64,000 nt of DNA from a virus (IMGVR_UViG_3300042934_000594:205431-269430); one strand, 5' to 3'; positions 18,831-26,646 are shown, numbered from the stretch's first letter. Translations and numbers: made by a program. Notes: generated by a model from the letters alone, not told the origin.

Positions 18831-20813
18831 ATGGCTACAATCGATCGGGGTCCGATCTGGCTACGGCATGCGTTTCTGACTCCGACCTCGGAAGACCAGA
18901 CGCAGTACGGGTCTGAAACCAAACGTCGTTTCGCAACCTCCGCCGCCTTTAAGTTCACCAACACCACGTTGGGGGGCAACTGGTGTATTAACAACCCACC
19001 ACAATTTACCCGTTGGGCTGACATTCGCCAACCGGGTCGTGGACGGGATGAATCCAAGGACAGTCGCAAGTGGGGGATGGGGCGTTACTACTCCGAGGCG
19101 ATTGATGATCCACGGCAGATGGTGACGATGTCCTTCGGGGTACCGCGCTTCTCCAACTGGTCCAGCTTCTTTGTTAACTTCTACGACCGTAACTCGGCAC
19201 TGCTCGCTAACACCGGCCGGGTGAACGATCTGTGGTACAACCTGGGCAACGTCGGGGGCTTTATTGTCTCCCTGCCGATCCAGCCGATTATCATGGGGGT
19301 GATGGGCGTCAGTCGGGTGCTGTCGTTCTTGGGCAAGTCCTCACCCAGCAAATGGATGTACTTTAAACCGTCGATGCACGTGTACTGGTCCACGGTCAAC
19401 ACCATTGCCAACGAAATGGCGATCAACATGGGACTGATCCCTAAGGTGCTGCCTGAAGCGCAGCGTCCTCTGGAGGATCCGGGTCAGCGCGTGACGTTGG
19501 ACGACATCAAGCGTTTCCATGAAATCATCCCAGACATCTTCCGGGCTGAGGGCGGGGTGGACGTCATGTCGCTCGCCGGTAAGACGCAGCGCATGTCCGA
19601 CGCCTCTCAGCGCAACTTGCAGGCCATGGCCGATAAGGCCGCAACGCTCGCCGACCTTAAGGCCAGCATTGAGAAGTACCAGCAAGAAGCGGTGACTGAC
19701 CCCAACCCGGGGTACTCGGCCAGGCAGTACATGGAGGAGTACATCAAGAACGCCGACACGGTCACCGACGGTGGGCCTTCCACGGAAAGCTTCTCCAGTT
19801 GGAGCGAACTCACCAAGGTCTCGGACTTTATCATTGCGGCGCAGCGCGACGCCATGCAGTTCGTTTCCTTCCGGGTCAAGCACAATGGGTCCCTGTCCGA
19901 ATCCTGGAGCAGCACCACCAAAGCTTCTGAGGTGGCGCAGCAGATCAACACCAAAGTCTCGGCAGGCCGGTCGGTGTCGTTTAACACGATGAACGGTGGG
20001 ATCGTTCCTGGGATGTCCGATGTTCTGGACAAAGTGCAGTCTTACGCAGCCGGTGCGTTGGACTCGGTGAACCTGGGCGGTCTGGCGGTCCTGACGGGTA
20101 CGGCGTTTATTGACGTGCCTGAGATGTGGGAGTCGGCATCAGCCACCCTGCCTTCGGCCAGCTACACCGTTACCCTGGACAGCCCGTACGGCAACAAGAT
20201 CTCTCGGTTCATGAACCTTATGATCCCGATCGCCATGTTGCTTGCAGGAGGGCTACCGTTGTCGGCAGGTCGGTCGGCTTACACCTCGCCATTCCTGTGC
20301 CAGATCTACCACCAAGGGCGTGTACAGCGGCAACTGGGGATCATCGATGAGATCACCCTGACCCGCGGTACTGGCAATGTGGGTTGGAACGCTGAACATG
20401 ATATGCTCGGCGCTGAACTCACCTTCAACGTCAAGGATCTGTCTAGCATCATGCACATGGGTGTCAAAGGCGGATACGCCTCGGCATCTTGGCTGGGTAC
20501 AGCGACCCGTGCTGCGGCTGCTACCGTGGGAGAGGCGGTAGGGGGTAGCACCGGTCTGAACACCGCTGTCGCGCTGACTGATCCATCCGTGTACGACGAA
20601 TCGAGTCTGTTCAATGATTACATTGCCACGATCACGTCGTTGTCCTTGGCTGACGCCTTCTACGCTGGGAAGCGCTTGAATGTCAACCTGACCCGTTCCG
20701 TGCAAGCTTTCAAATCCTGGCGCAGTCCTTCGAACCTACTGAGTTGGGGCTTGGACGGCGGGACCGCACGGTTCATCTCGGCATTTGCCAACACCACTGA
20801 CCGTCTTGAATAG
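18831..20813 (+). CDS. Probable virion structural protein, 660 residues
   Basis: It starts MATIDRGPIW directly after a terminator, with only a weak ribosome site (GGGAAC). The protein is rich in aromatic and small residues, with no signal peptide. It has hydrophobic stretches around FIVSLPIQPIIMGVMG and IPIAMLLAGGLPLSAG that could be buried or membrane-active. The position right after the giant hydrolase corresponds to the virion genes that follow gp181 in phiKZ. No family motif is recognised, so the structural call rests on size and place. Confidence 0.75.
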   Translation: MATIDRGPIWLRHAFLTPTSEDQTQYGSETKRRFATSAAFKFTNTTLGGNWCINNPPQFTRWADIRQPGRGRDESKDSRKWGMGRYYSEAIDDPRQMVTMSFGVPRFSNWSSFFVNFYDRNSALLANTGRVNDLWYNLGNVGGFIVSLPIQPIIMGVMGVSRVLSFLGKSSPSKWMYFKPSMHVYWSTVNTIANEMAINMGLIPKVLPEAQRPLEDPGQRVTLDDIKRFHEIIPDIFRAEGGVDVMSLAGKTQRMSDASQRNLQAMADKAATLADLKASIEKYQQEAVTDPNPGYSARQYMEEYIKNADTVTDGGPSTESFSSWSELTKVSDFIIAAQRDAMQFVSFRVKHNGSLSESWSSTTKASEVAQQINTKVSAGRSVSFNTMNGGIVPGMSDVLDKVQSYAAGALDSVNLGGLAVLTGTAFIDVPEMWESASATLPSASYTVTLDSPYGNKISRFMNLMIPIAMLLAGGLPLSAGRSAYTSPFLCQIYHQGRVQRQLGIIDEITLTRGTGNVGWNAEHDMLGAELTFNVKDLSSIMHMGVKGGYASASWLGTATRAAAATVGEAVGGSTGLNTAVALTDPSVYDESSLFNDYIATITSLSLADAFYAGKRLNVNLTRSVQAFKSWRSPSNLLSWGLDGGTARFISAFANTTDRLE

Positions 20814-20823
20814 GTGCATCACT

Positions 20824-21078
20824 ATGCAGTTCAAACAACGCCTCAAAGCTTTCCTCGTGCGCACCCTGCTGGGGGTGCTCGTGGGTCGCCAAAACACGCC
20901 ACGTCTGCTGGCGTACGTTGAAGATGCCCAAGCCATTGGCAAGGGTAACATCATCATCAAACGCGCTCACGTGCACAAATCCATCAAGGAAACCGTGGGT
21001 TCGGACTTGAGCAAAAGTGAGTTGAACTTGGCCGTAGAACTGGCGGTGCAATTGGACCGTTTGATCTACCAAAAATAA
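20824..21078 (+). CDS. Small basic protein, unrecognised
   Basis: 84 residues from ATG (MQFKQRLKAFLV), ten bases after the 660-residue gene. The N-terminus is basic and amphipathic and the C-terminus helical (SELNLAVELAVQLDRLIYQK). An AT-rich terminator follows, so it closes this transcription unit. Function unknown. Confidence 0.7.
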   Translation: MQFKQRLKAFLVRTLLGVLVGRQNTPRLLAYVEDAQAIGKGNIIIKRAHVHKSIKETVGSDLSKSELNLAVELAVQLDRLIYQK

Positions 21079-21086
21079 CTGCTCGG

Positions 21087-21124
21087 AATAAGGTATAGGT
21101 CTTAGGATCTGTACCTTATTTTTG
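21087..21124 (+). terminator. Hairpin terminator
   Basis: AATAAGGTA pairs with TACCTTATT around a 16-base loop, followed by TTT. It is unusually AT-rich compared with the other terminators in the window. Confidence 0.75.
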
Positions 21125-21144
21125 TCCGCCCGGAGGTTAGGGAC

Positions 21145-21465
21145 TTGGATATCGAACTGACAGCACGCGAACCGGTACAGTTGCCCAAGCGTGTGAAGCT
21201 CACTGAGGTGCAGGTGGTGGACGTGGTCACTGAAAGCGGTCGCTCATTGTTGACCGAACTGACAGTGGTCGAATCTAAGAAGGCTGTGCACAAGGACGAC
21301 CCACGCACGGCATTGTTTCTTCGCGCGCAGACGGATGACAATGGTCCTTTTACGCGTACTTACGCTATGATCTTGATGGACCGGAAGAAAGGGACAATTG
21401 AATTGAGCATTGCCCCAGATTACTTCCATCAGTCCATGATCGCAAAGTTGCACATCAATTCATAG
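21145..21465 (+). CDS. Small unrecognised protein
   Basis: 106 residues. The start is TTG with GGAGG eight bases upstream; no ATG or GTG is nearby. Predicted beta-rich (VQVVDVVTESGRSLLTELTVVE). It is first in a five-gene operon that ends with the hairpin at 22,947. Function unknown. Confidence 0.6.
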   Translation: MDIELTAREPVQLPKRVKLTEVQVVDVVTESGRSLLTELTVVESKKAVHKDDPRTALFLRAQTDDNGPFTRTYAMILMDRKKGTIELSIAPDYFHQSMIAKLHINS

Positions 21466-21492
21466 CTACCCTGACTTGGTCCTGAGGCATGT

Positions 21493-21858
21493 ATGGAAGT
21501 CAATCTCCCGTTCTTTGAAGGCGCCCGTGTGGCGATGCCCGATAACATCATCGACGCTGTTTCCTTAAAGGAGGCAGTCAACGGTGAGGGGCTGTCCCTT
21601 AAAGAGCTGTTGTTGGATAAAAAGGATTACGGTTTCTACCACGAGAAGAACCACATTCGTCCGCAAGACAACGTACAGGCGTATTCGCTGTACGGCAAGG
21701 TACCCGCTGACCGTCGGGCCAAGCATTCGTTAATGGCCTACATCCACTTTGACTTAAAAACCCGCATGATCACACTCAACAACGTCAACCCCCTGCTAGC
21801 GCGAGGACGACTGTTGTTGCGTTTGGACCTGCGTCGTCGTGAGGCTCTTTCCGCATGA
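21493..21858 (+). CDS. Unrecognised protein
   Basis: 121 residues from ATG with GAGG upstream. It contains DKKDYGFYHEKNHIRPQDNVQAYSL-like charged/aromatic segments (residues ~38-62) and an Arg-rich end (LRLDLRRREALSA). The stop overlaps the next start (ATGA). Function unknown. Confidence 0.7.
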   Translation: MEVNLPFFEGARVAMPDNIIDAVSLKEAVNGEGLSLKELLLDKKDYGFYHEKNHIRPQDNVQAYSLYGKVPADRRAKHSLMAYIHFDLKTRMITLNNVNPLLARGRLLLRLDLRRREALSA

Positions 21859-22208
21859 TACATGAACAACCCATCTTGACCAGTTTTAAGGACTTTGATT
21901 TGCTGGCTGCTGCTGGCCGTACGGACCTGTTGGCTGCCGAGGGCAAGAACATTATCACCGGCCTTGGGTGGGGTGGGTTGTTCTTAAACGGCGTGCCTCA
22001 CCCGGAAGATGCCAAGACCACCGTCCAGCCGTCGGTGGTGCCTGATCACGACCCAGACCTGGCCGTCATTGAAGTTGAACACCTGACCATCACCGTGAGC
22101 ATGCGGTCTGGACGCTGCACGGTGGAGGATGCCCTTAACCGCCCTACTGACCAGGCCCCCTTTGGGATCTTGCGCCTGCGTCTGCCTGATCGAGGAATGC
22201 CCCTGTGA
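21855..22208 (+). CDS. Unrecognised protein
   Basis: 117 residues, coupled by ATGA to the previous gene and by GTGA to the next. It has an Ala-rich helix (LLAAAGRTDLLAAEGK) followed by beta segments (LAVIEVEHLTITVSM). No family recognised. Co-translation with the Acb2/Tad1-like gene downstream is likely. Confidence 0.7.
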   Translation: MIHEQPILTSFKDFDLLAAAGRTDLLAAEGKNIITGLGWGGLFLNGVPHPEDAKTTVQPSVVPDHDPDLAVIEVEHLTITVSMRSGRCTVEDALNRPTDQAPFGILRLRLPDRGMPL

Positions 22209-22687
22209 CCCGCGTACTGAGTCAATACTTTGCCCGCTTGCAAATCTCCCAGGAGGCGTCTGTTGAAGGCGCCCCATTGGGCGACCCTGGTGACAGTGTC
22301 GAGTTGTCGTTGCCACCTTTGAACGAACACTCCAAGAACCTGAGCATCGTGGCCTCTGGGGCCAATGAGACCACAGGTGCCCATCATCGCTACGACATCG
22401 CCAACTTCGATGCCAGTACCAACCCGGCCTACCGCGACTCTGACACCGCTAACCTGCTGACGATTCTGTTCCAGCAAGGGCCCGTACCGGACGTCGGCAT
22501 CAACGGCGTCACCCCAGAAGCGGTACTGGTGTGTCTGCTGCATCTGTTTGAAGGGTATCAGACCAGTAAGTTTGCCTGCCCTGAGAACGAGGAGGCCATC
22601 AAAGGTTTCCAGGCCTCGCTCGATGCCATTCGCTCACGCACAGCGTCGCGGATTGAACGAGGCGTTGAAGGTACTCATCAAGCGTAA
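22205..22687 (+). CDS. Acb2/Tad1-type hairpin protein, possible cyclic-nucleotide sponge
   Basis: 160 residues from GTG, overlapping the previous gene by four bases. Residues ~82-160 follow the pattern I know from phage proteins of the Acb2/Tad1 hairpin family: LFQQGPVPDVGINGVTPEA, then FACPENEEAIKGF, then RT..RxxRGVEGTHQA at the very C-terminus. Proteins of this family (Acb2 against CBASS, Tad1 against Thoeris) bind cyclic-nucleotide signals and block host immune signalling. The N-terminal ~80 residues are extra. The usual CRENALA is CPENEEA here, so ligand binding is not assured. The domain match is from memory, without a search. Confidence 0.6.
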   Translation: MTRVLSQYFARLQISQEASVEGAPLGDPGDSVELSLPPLNEHSKNLSIVASGANETTGAHHRYDIANFDASTNPAYRDSDTANLLTILFQQGPVPDVGINGVTPEAVLVCLLHLFEGYQTSKFACPENEEAIKGFQASLDAIRSRTASRIERGVEGTHQA

Positions 22688-22698
22688 GAGGTGACGGG

Positions 22699-22917
22699 AT
22701 GACTGGTAACTACGAATTGATTCAACACTGGTTGGGTACTGAGGCCGCTCATCGATTGGCCAATGCCAACCCTGATGCCGCCGCAGAGCGCTTTGCGCCC
22801 AGTTCAGTGGTCAGTGGTAACCCACGGTTGTTCTGTCGCCCTGACGGGGCTCAGCGCACTGTGGTGGAATTGCTTGAAGTTCTGCAAGCCCGCACCTGTG
22901 ACTGTAAGCTGCATTAA
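22699..22917 (+). CDS. Small unrecognised protein
   Basis: 72 residues; AAGAGGTG lies upstream of the ATG. Last gene of the operon with the Acb2/Tad1-like protein. The C-terminus has two Cys (RTCDCKLH) and there is a Cys in RLFCRPD. Function unknown. Confidence 0.65.
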   Translation: MTGNYELIQHWLGTEAAHRLANANPDAAAERFAPSSVVSGNPRLFCRPDGAQRTVVELLEVLQARTCDCKLH

Positions 22918-22922
22918 CTCGT

Positions 22923-22942
22923 AGACCTATATCACCCTTGTG
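22923..22942 (+). promoter_or_regulatory. Early-promoter-like element (TATATCAC)
   Basis: AGACCTATATCACCCTTGTG: a member of the GACCTATATCAC family repeated in this window and similar to the TATATTAC early promoter core reported for phiKZ. It lies only ~12 bases before a terminator hairpin. Confidence 0.5.
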
Positions 22943-22946
22943 TAAG

Positions 22947-22970
22947 CGCAGTCTTCGGACTGCGTTTATG
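22947..22970 (+). terminator. Hairpin terminator followed by TATG
   Basis: CGCAGTC TTCG GACTGCG, then TTTATGCCC. It terminates the operon containing the Acb2/Tad1-like gene. Confidence 0.8.
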
Positions 22971-22992
22971 CCCATTCCAACAAATCTGAAAG

Positions 22993-23010
22993 CTATATCA
23001 CTCAGGTGTA
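22993..23010 (+). promoter_or_regulatory. Early-promoter-like element
   Basis: CTATATCACTCAGGTGTA. The same 18-base element with one change occurs at 28,045, also ~60-75 bases before the first gene of a transcription unit. Confidence 0.6.
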
Positions 23011-23069
23011 TCAGAGCAATCTGATTCAGGAAATACCCAGCAGCTAAACCCTGTGAGGAATAGCCGGCG

Positions 23070-23165
23070 ATGAGCCTGACTATATCACCTACCCTATCTA
23101 ACCTTCAGACAGTTAGGTCGGCGACCCCAGAATCAAGAACTGTGGTGATCTATGCACGTCCCTGA
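23070..23165 (+). CDS. Possible 31-residue leader peptide
   Basis: ATG with GAGGA ten bases upstream; the stop (TGA) lies 11 bases inside the next gene's start, so the two would be translationally coupled. The peptide (MSLTISPTLS...VVIYARP) has no known motif. It overlaps a TATATCAC element, so it exists only in transcripts from the upstream promoter. Evidence is limited to ribosome site and overlap. Confidence 0.3.
   Translation: MSLTISPTLSNLQTVRSATPESRTVVIYARP
23081..23088 (+). promoter_or_regulatory. TATATCAC element
   Basis: Third TATATCAC within 160 bases upstream of the gene at 23,152; it lacks the CAGGTGTA half. Confidence 0.35.
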
Positions 23166-23949
23166 ACCGGCAACACCTTTAACCCCGAATAAGATCGACC
23201 CCATTGTGGTGGATGACAGCACTCGACACATGCGAAGGTTTCGCTGGGTTGAAGTGAACCTGCCTGACCTGGTCGACGATTTGGTGGGTGAGGCCCTGGA
23301 GAATTCCACCTACGGTTACACCCGGCAACAAGCTGAAGCGGCGATCCACGAATGGTTCGACGCCCACCAGGTTCCCCATGAAGGACTCGTCCCGGACCTG
23401 GAAGCACTCTGCATCGAGTCCTTACACACCGAGTTATCCATACGCAAGCGTTACACTGACGCGGCGTCCCCACCTGAAACAAGTGAGACTCTCATGGCTG
23501 ACAAAGATAAAGCAAAAGTGGTTGAATTGAAATCCCGCGAATTCATCGAAAAGCACAGCCTGGCTGAAAAGGTGCTGCTGGCCGACAACAACATCGTGAC
23601 CCTGCCGGAAGACTACCGTGCGGCGATCCTGGCTTCCGAGCAAGGCATCACCGTCGAGGAAGTCAAGAAGCAGCAGAAGATCGAGCAGCGCGTTGACCAG
23701 TCCCTGCTGGCAGCCACCACCCTGCTGTCCGGTGAACTGGCCAAGAGCAAGTTCGTCGCTGACCCTGAAGCTCGCGAAGTGGCCTTCAGCTACGAAGTCG
23801 GCCCACACGCCAAAGCCTCCGGCGTCTTCACCCGCAATGACGACGGCACCGTCGCCATCGTCAATGCCGTAGAACACCGTTTCCAGACGGCCGAGATGAA
23901 CCGCGTCTACGGTCACCTGAACGACCTGTTCGCCAACGTCAACTCGTAA
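23152..23949 (+). CDS. Unrecognised two-part protein, probably highly expressed
   Basis: 265 residues from an ATG preceded only by GGTGATC. The first ~113 residues and the remainder look different: at residue 115 an in-frame ATG begins MADKDKAKVVELK, and from there codon use is strongly biased to G/C-ending favourites, as in abundant proteins. The second part is an alpha-helical then beta protein (SYEVGPHAKASGVFTR). Either one protein is made or the short form starts at base 23,494; that internal ATG has no clear ribosome site. Up to three promoter-like elements precede the gene and a strong terminator follows. Function unknown. Confidence 0.7.
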   Translation: MHVPEPATPLTPNKIDPIVVDDSTRHMRRFRWVEVNLPDLVDDLVGEALENSTYGYTRQQAEAAIHEWFDAHQVPHEGLVPDLEALCIESLHTELSIRKRYTDAASPPETSETLMADKDKAKVVELKSREFIEKHSLAEKVLLADNNIVTLPEDYRAAILASEQGITVEEVKKQQKIEQRVDQSLLAATTLLSGELAKSKFVADPEAREVAFSYEVGPHAKASGVFTRNDDGTVAIVNAVEHRFQTAEMNRVYGHLNDLFANVNS

Positions 23950-23960
23950 CACCCCCGGTG

Positions 23961-23998
23961 CCCCTGCTTCGGCAGGGGTTACCATCCACCTTTTCTTT
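23961..23998 (+). terminator. Hairpin terminator
   Basis: CCCCTGC TTCG GCAGGGG followed by a T-rich stretch (CCTTTTCTTTTT). Confidence 0.8.
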
Positions 23999-24012
23999 TT
24001 CGAGATTGCACA

Positions 24013-25416
24013 ATGACTGAAGCAACCCCAGCTGTTGAACGCGGCGTATTGATCGTCCTGGAAGGTCAGGAATACGTAGGCAAATCCACCCAGCGCGATT
24101 TGCTTGCTGAGCGCCTGCGCGCATTGGGCCATGACGTGGTGGTAACCCGTGAGATCGGCGGTACGCCCTACGCTGAAAAGATTCGCACCCTGGTCCTGAA
24201 CACCGACCGCGACGGCGAGCATGTTTCTCCGCTGACCGAAATGCTGTTGGCCTACGCCGCCCGTTCACAACACTTGGAGCAAGTCATTGCACCAGCCCTG
24301 GAAGCCGGTAAGATCGTTCTGACCGATCGCTTCGTAGCCTCCACGTTCTGCTACCAGGTCTGGCCGTACATCGACGGCAACATGCAGCATGGTCTGTTGA
24401 ACATGTTCATGGGCCTGAACGGTTCGGTTCTGTCGGGCATCATCACCGAAGAACCTCTGGTGTTGATCCAGACGCTGAACGATGAAGACTGGCAAGCACG
24501 CCGTCGTGCCAACAACAAGCCTGACATCATCGAAAGCCGTGAAGTGGAATTCCATGCCAAGGTTGCCGCCGCGTATGCGCAGCATGCCGGTGCCCCGAAC
24601 CACCACCTGGTCGATGGCGGTCGTGAAATCCAAGTGATCAACGACGAACTGTTCCAGCTCGTGACTGATTACCTGGCCGCCACCAAGATCGTGCGCAAGC
24701 AAGCCGCTGAAGCGCGTGCGGCGCAAGCCGAACTGACCGAAGCTGGGATCAGCGACATGCCGCCTGAATTGGCGGCTCTGATGAACCAGATTCAGATGGC
24801 CCAACCCGGTGACGTCCATCCCGGTGTGAAGTCCTATGAGGAAGCGCAAGCAGAAGGCTTCCCGGGCACTGAAGCGGAATGGGTGACTTACGTCAGCGCC
24901 ATGCAACAGAACGCTCTGCACGGTGAGCCTGGCAATGGCACCTTCGACCCTGAAGCTGAGCGTCTGATCACTGACTACGCCGAAGCCAAGAACCTGGGCT
25001 TTGATGGTACGGAAGAAGAATGGCAGGCGTACCTGGCTGAGCAGGGCATCAACTCCACCTTTGCTGTACCGGTGCAGCAGAAGACCATCCAGGAAAACAT
25101 CGACGCGTACTACGACCTGGCACAACGCTACGACGCCGACCCTTCGCAACTGACTGAGGGGGAGCGCAAGTCGGTCGAAGAGTTCCGCGCCAAAGCTAAA
25201 GCCACCATGGCTGAAGTGACGCAGGTGGCTTCCACCATCGACAACGTCTCGGCAGTGTTTGCCCCGACCTTGGCTGAGCTGGGTATGGGTGTGGACGACC
25301 TGTCGTACGAAACCGCACAAAGCAAAGGCTTTGACGGCACGCGTGAAGAGTGGGATGAGATGCTGAACAAATACGTTCCAGCGGACCTGAACCCTAACGC
25401 CGCCGCGGCGCAGTAA
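24013..25416 (+). CDS. tmk: Thymidylate kinase with C-terminal GF-GTE-EW repeats
   Basis: 467 residues; usual kinases have ~210. Residues 1-220 are the kinase: P-loop EGQEYVGKST (18-26), EIGGTPYAEKIR (the phosphate-donor/substrate loop) and LTDRFVASTFCYQ (equivalent to DRY..S..AYQ). It phosphorylates dTMP to dTDP and acts with thymidylate synthase and dCTP deaminase encoded elsewhere in this window. Residues ~273-460 hold three spaced copies of YxxAxxxGFxGTExEW, a repeat I otherwise know from phage tail and collagen-like proteins. The gene has no clear Shine-Dalgarno, is biased to favoured codons, and is bracketed by terminators as its own unit. Confidence 0.88.
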   Translation: MTEATPAVERGVLIVLEGQEYVGKSTQRDLLAERLRALGHDVVVTREIGGTPYAEKIRTLVLNTDRDGEHVSPLTEMLLAYAARSQHLEQVIAPALEAGKIVLTDRFVASTFCYQVWPYIDGNMQHGLLNMFMGLNGSVLSGIITEEPLVLIQTLNDEDWQARRRANNKPDIIESREVEFHAKVAAAYAQHAGAPNHHLVDGGREIQVINDELFQLVTDYLAATKIVRKQAAEARAAQAELTEAGISDMPPELAALMNQIQMAQPGDVHPGVKSYEEAQAEGFPGTEAEWVTYVSAMQQNALHGEPGNGTFDPEAERLITDYAEAKNLGFDGTEEEWQAYLAEQGINSTFAVPVQQKTIQENIDAYYDLAQRYDADPSQLTEGERKSVEEFRAKAKATMAEVTQVASTIDNVSAVFAPTLAELGMGVDDLSYETAQSKGFDGTREEWDEMLNKYVPADLNPNAAAAQ

Positions 25417-25419
25417 CAG

Positions 25420-25450
25420 CATAACGCCCTCCCTTCGGGGAGGGCTTATG
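25420..25450 (+). terminator. Terminator with CATAA/TTATG extension
   Basis: CATAACGCCCTCCC TTCGG GGAGGGCTTATG: the GC hairpin is extended by a symmetrical CATAA..TTATG. Confidence 0.8.
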
Positions 25451-25470
25451 TCGGCGTACATTGAAAAGAT

Positions 25471-25490
25471 TTTGAGACCTAAATAATCCG
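25471..25490 (+). promoter_or_regulatory. Degenerate early-promoter-like element
   Basis: TTTGAGACCTAAATAATCCG shares TTTGAGACCTA with the element at 26,707 but has AAATAATC in place of TATATCAC. It precedes the exported-protein operon. Confidence 0.4.
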
Positions 25491-25502
25491 TAGGAGAGCC
25501 GC

Positions 25503-25538
25503 GTGACTATAGGCATCTTAACCCCCATATCCGTCTAG
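25503..25538 (+). CDS. Possible 11-residue leader peptide
   Basis: GTG with AGGAG upstream; encodes MTIGILTPISV. Its stop codon TAG is part of the TAGGAG ribosome site of the next gene, so ribosomes ending here would sit at that site. Small size leaves real doubt. Confidence 0.25.
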   Translation: MTIGILTPISV

Positions 25539-25548
25539 GAGCTTCCCT

Positions 25549-26043
25549 GTGAAACGTTTTGCATTCTTGGCTACATTGCTGTTGGCTGGTGTTGTTCACG
25601 CTCAGGAGCCTTACCAGGCCTTCCTGGACCGTCCTCTCTTTATGTCGGCCTGGCTCCCGGATTCGATTCCCTGTGTGTTTGACGCCGCCCACAACGTCAA
25701 CACCTGTATGGCACCGGACGTACCTTTGAAAGTCACCGTGCGCTTGACCACGCTCGATGGCAAAGAACAAACCGAGATGTCCTGGCCTACGCTGAACAAG
25801 ATCCGCTGCCCGAAAAACACCTGTGAAGGGGTGGACGGTTTGGCCGCAGGTTCACTGAGCGATCATCCTGAGGCTGGCGACAGTGTGTGGATCGTCACCC
25901 AGAATTACTACCTTGCCTCCCAGCAGGGCAAAGTGGTGGCGTGGCGTCACGGTAAAGGACCCATGGCAGAACAATACCTGGAACCCTTGATCTATAGCGA
26001 AACTCCTCGCTTGAAACCCACAGCCTCCTTAACGAGTAACTAA
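25549..26043 (+). CDS. Exported (Sec signal peptide) protein, unrecognised
   Basis: 164 residues from GTG with TAGGAG upstream. Residues 1-18 are a classical signal peptide: KR, hydrophobic FAFLATLLLAGVV, cleavage after HA. The mature part has four Cys in two pairs (IPCVF..NTCM and IRCPKNTC), which could form disulfides in the periplasm. It is followed by a membrane protein and a small cytoplasmic protein in one operon. A phage protein sent to the periplasm suggests superinfection exclusion, envelope remodelling or lysis control, but there is no direct evidence for any of these. Confidence 0.75.
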   Translation: MKRFAFLATLLLAGVVHAQEPYQAFLDRPLFMSAWLPDSIPCVFDAAHNVNTCMAPDVPLKVTVRLTTLDGKEQTEMSWPTLNKIRCPKNTCEGVDGLAAGSLSDHPEAGDSVWIVTQNYYLASQQGKVVAWRHGKGPMAEQYLEPLIYSETPRLKPTASLTSN

Positions 26044-26044
26044 C

Positions 26045-26359
26045 ATGCCTTTCTTCTGGTTGGTGGTCTCTCTACTGATGTGCTTCATTGCTCAGTGCTA
26101 TTGGCGCAGCCGCTTCCGGTTAGACGGTGGTTGGCGTAATGCGTTTGTGAACAGTCACTGGAAGATCGCTGAGTGGGGTGTGCCGCAGATCCTGTGTTCC
26201 GCGCTGGTGGTCACGTTGCCGATTCTGATCGCCTCCTGGTACGACATCATGACCGTCGCGGTGGCGTACATGGGGATCCTGTTTTTCTACATGGCCGGGA
26301 TGGTGATGACGTACGACACTTTCCTCAAAGAGTTCTACGCCCGCCACCCGATGGAGTGA
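26045..26359 (+). CDS. Small inner-membrane protein
   Basis: 104 residues with about three membrane helices (FFWLVVSLLMCFIAQCYW, ILCSALVVTLPILIASW, MTVAVAYMGILFFYMAGMV). It starts two bases after the exported protein gene. Probably works with that protein in the envelope. Family not recognised. Confidence 0.7.
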   Translation: MPFFWLVVSLLMCFIAQCYWRSRFRLDGGWRNAFVNSHWKIAEWGVPQILCSALVVTLPILIASWYDIMTVAVAYMGILFFYMAGMVMTYDTFLKEFYARHPME

Positions 26360-26361
26360 GC

Positions 26362-26646
26362 ATGGATTCGCACATTCGTGACCGTTATCGCAAGATGGGG
26401 TGTAAGTGGCAATTAGGACAGTGGCCTGTAATGAGCTACTCCCTGCCCTTTATCACCCTGGCGTTTCATGGACGACCACCCAGAGCCACGGTATTCAATG
26501 ACCTGCACAACCTGGGTTACGCGCCGTATGGCCCGCTGGTTACCAGCTGCTATGGCTTGAACGTCGATGACAACTATTTCTACGAGCTGACCTTCAAGGA
26601 AATAGAAGGGCACGCGGATATTGTCCGCATGTCACGTTTTGAGTAA
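26362..26646 (+). CDS. Small unrecognised protein
   Basis: 94 residues from ATG with GGAG upstream (MDSHIRDRYRKMG). A longer open frame upstream overlaps the membrane-protein gene and is not used. It has a compact alpha/beta composition with aromatic strands (NYFYELTFKEIEG). Last gene of this operon. Confidence 0.65.
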   Translation: MDSHIRDRYRKMGCKWQLGQWPVMSYSLPFITLAFHGRPPRATVFNDLHNLGYAPYGPLVTSCYGLNVDDNYFYELTFKEIEGHADIVRMSRFE

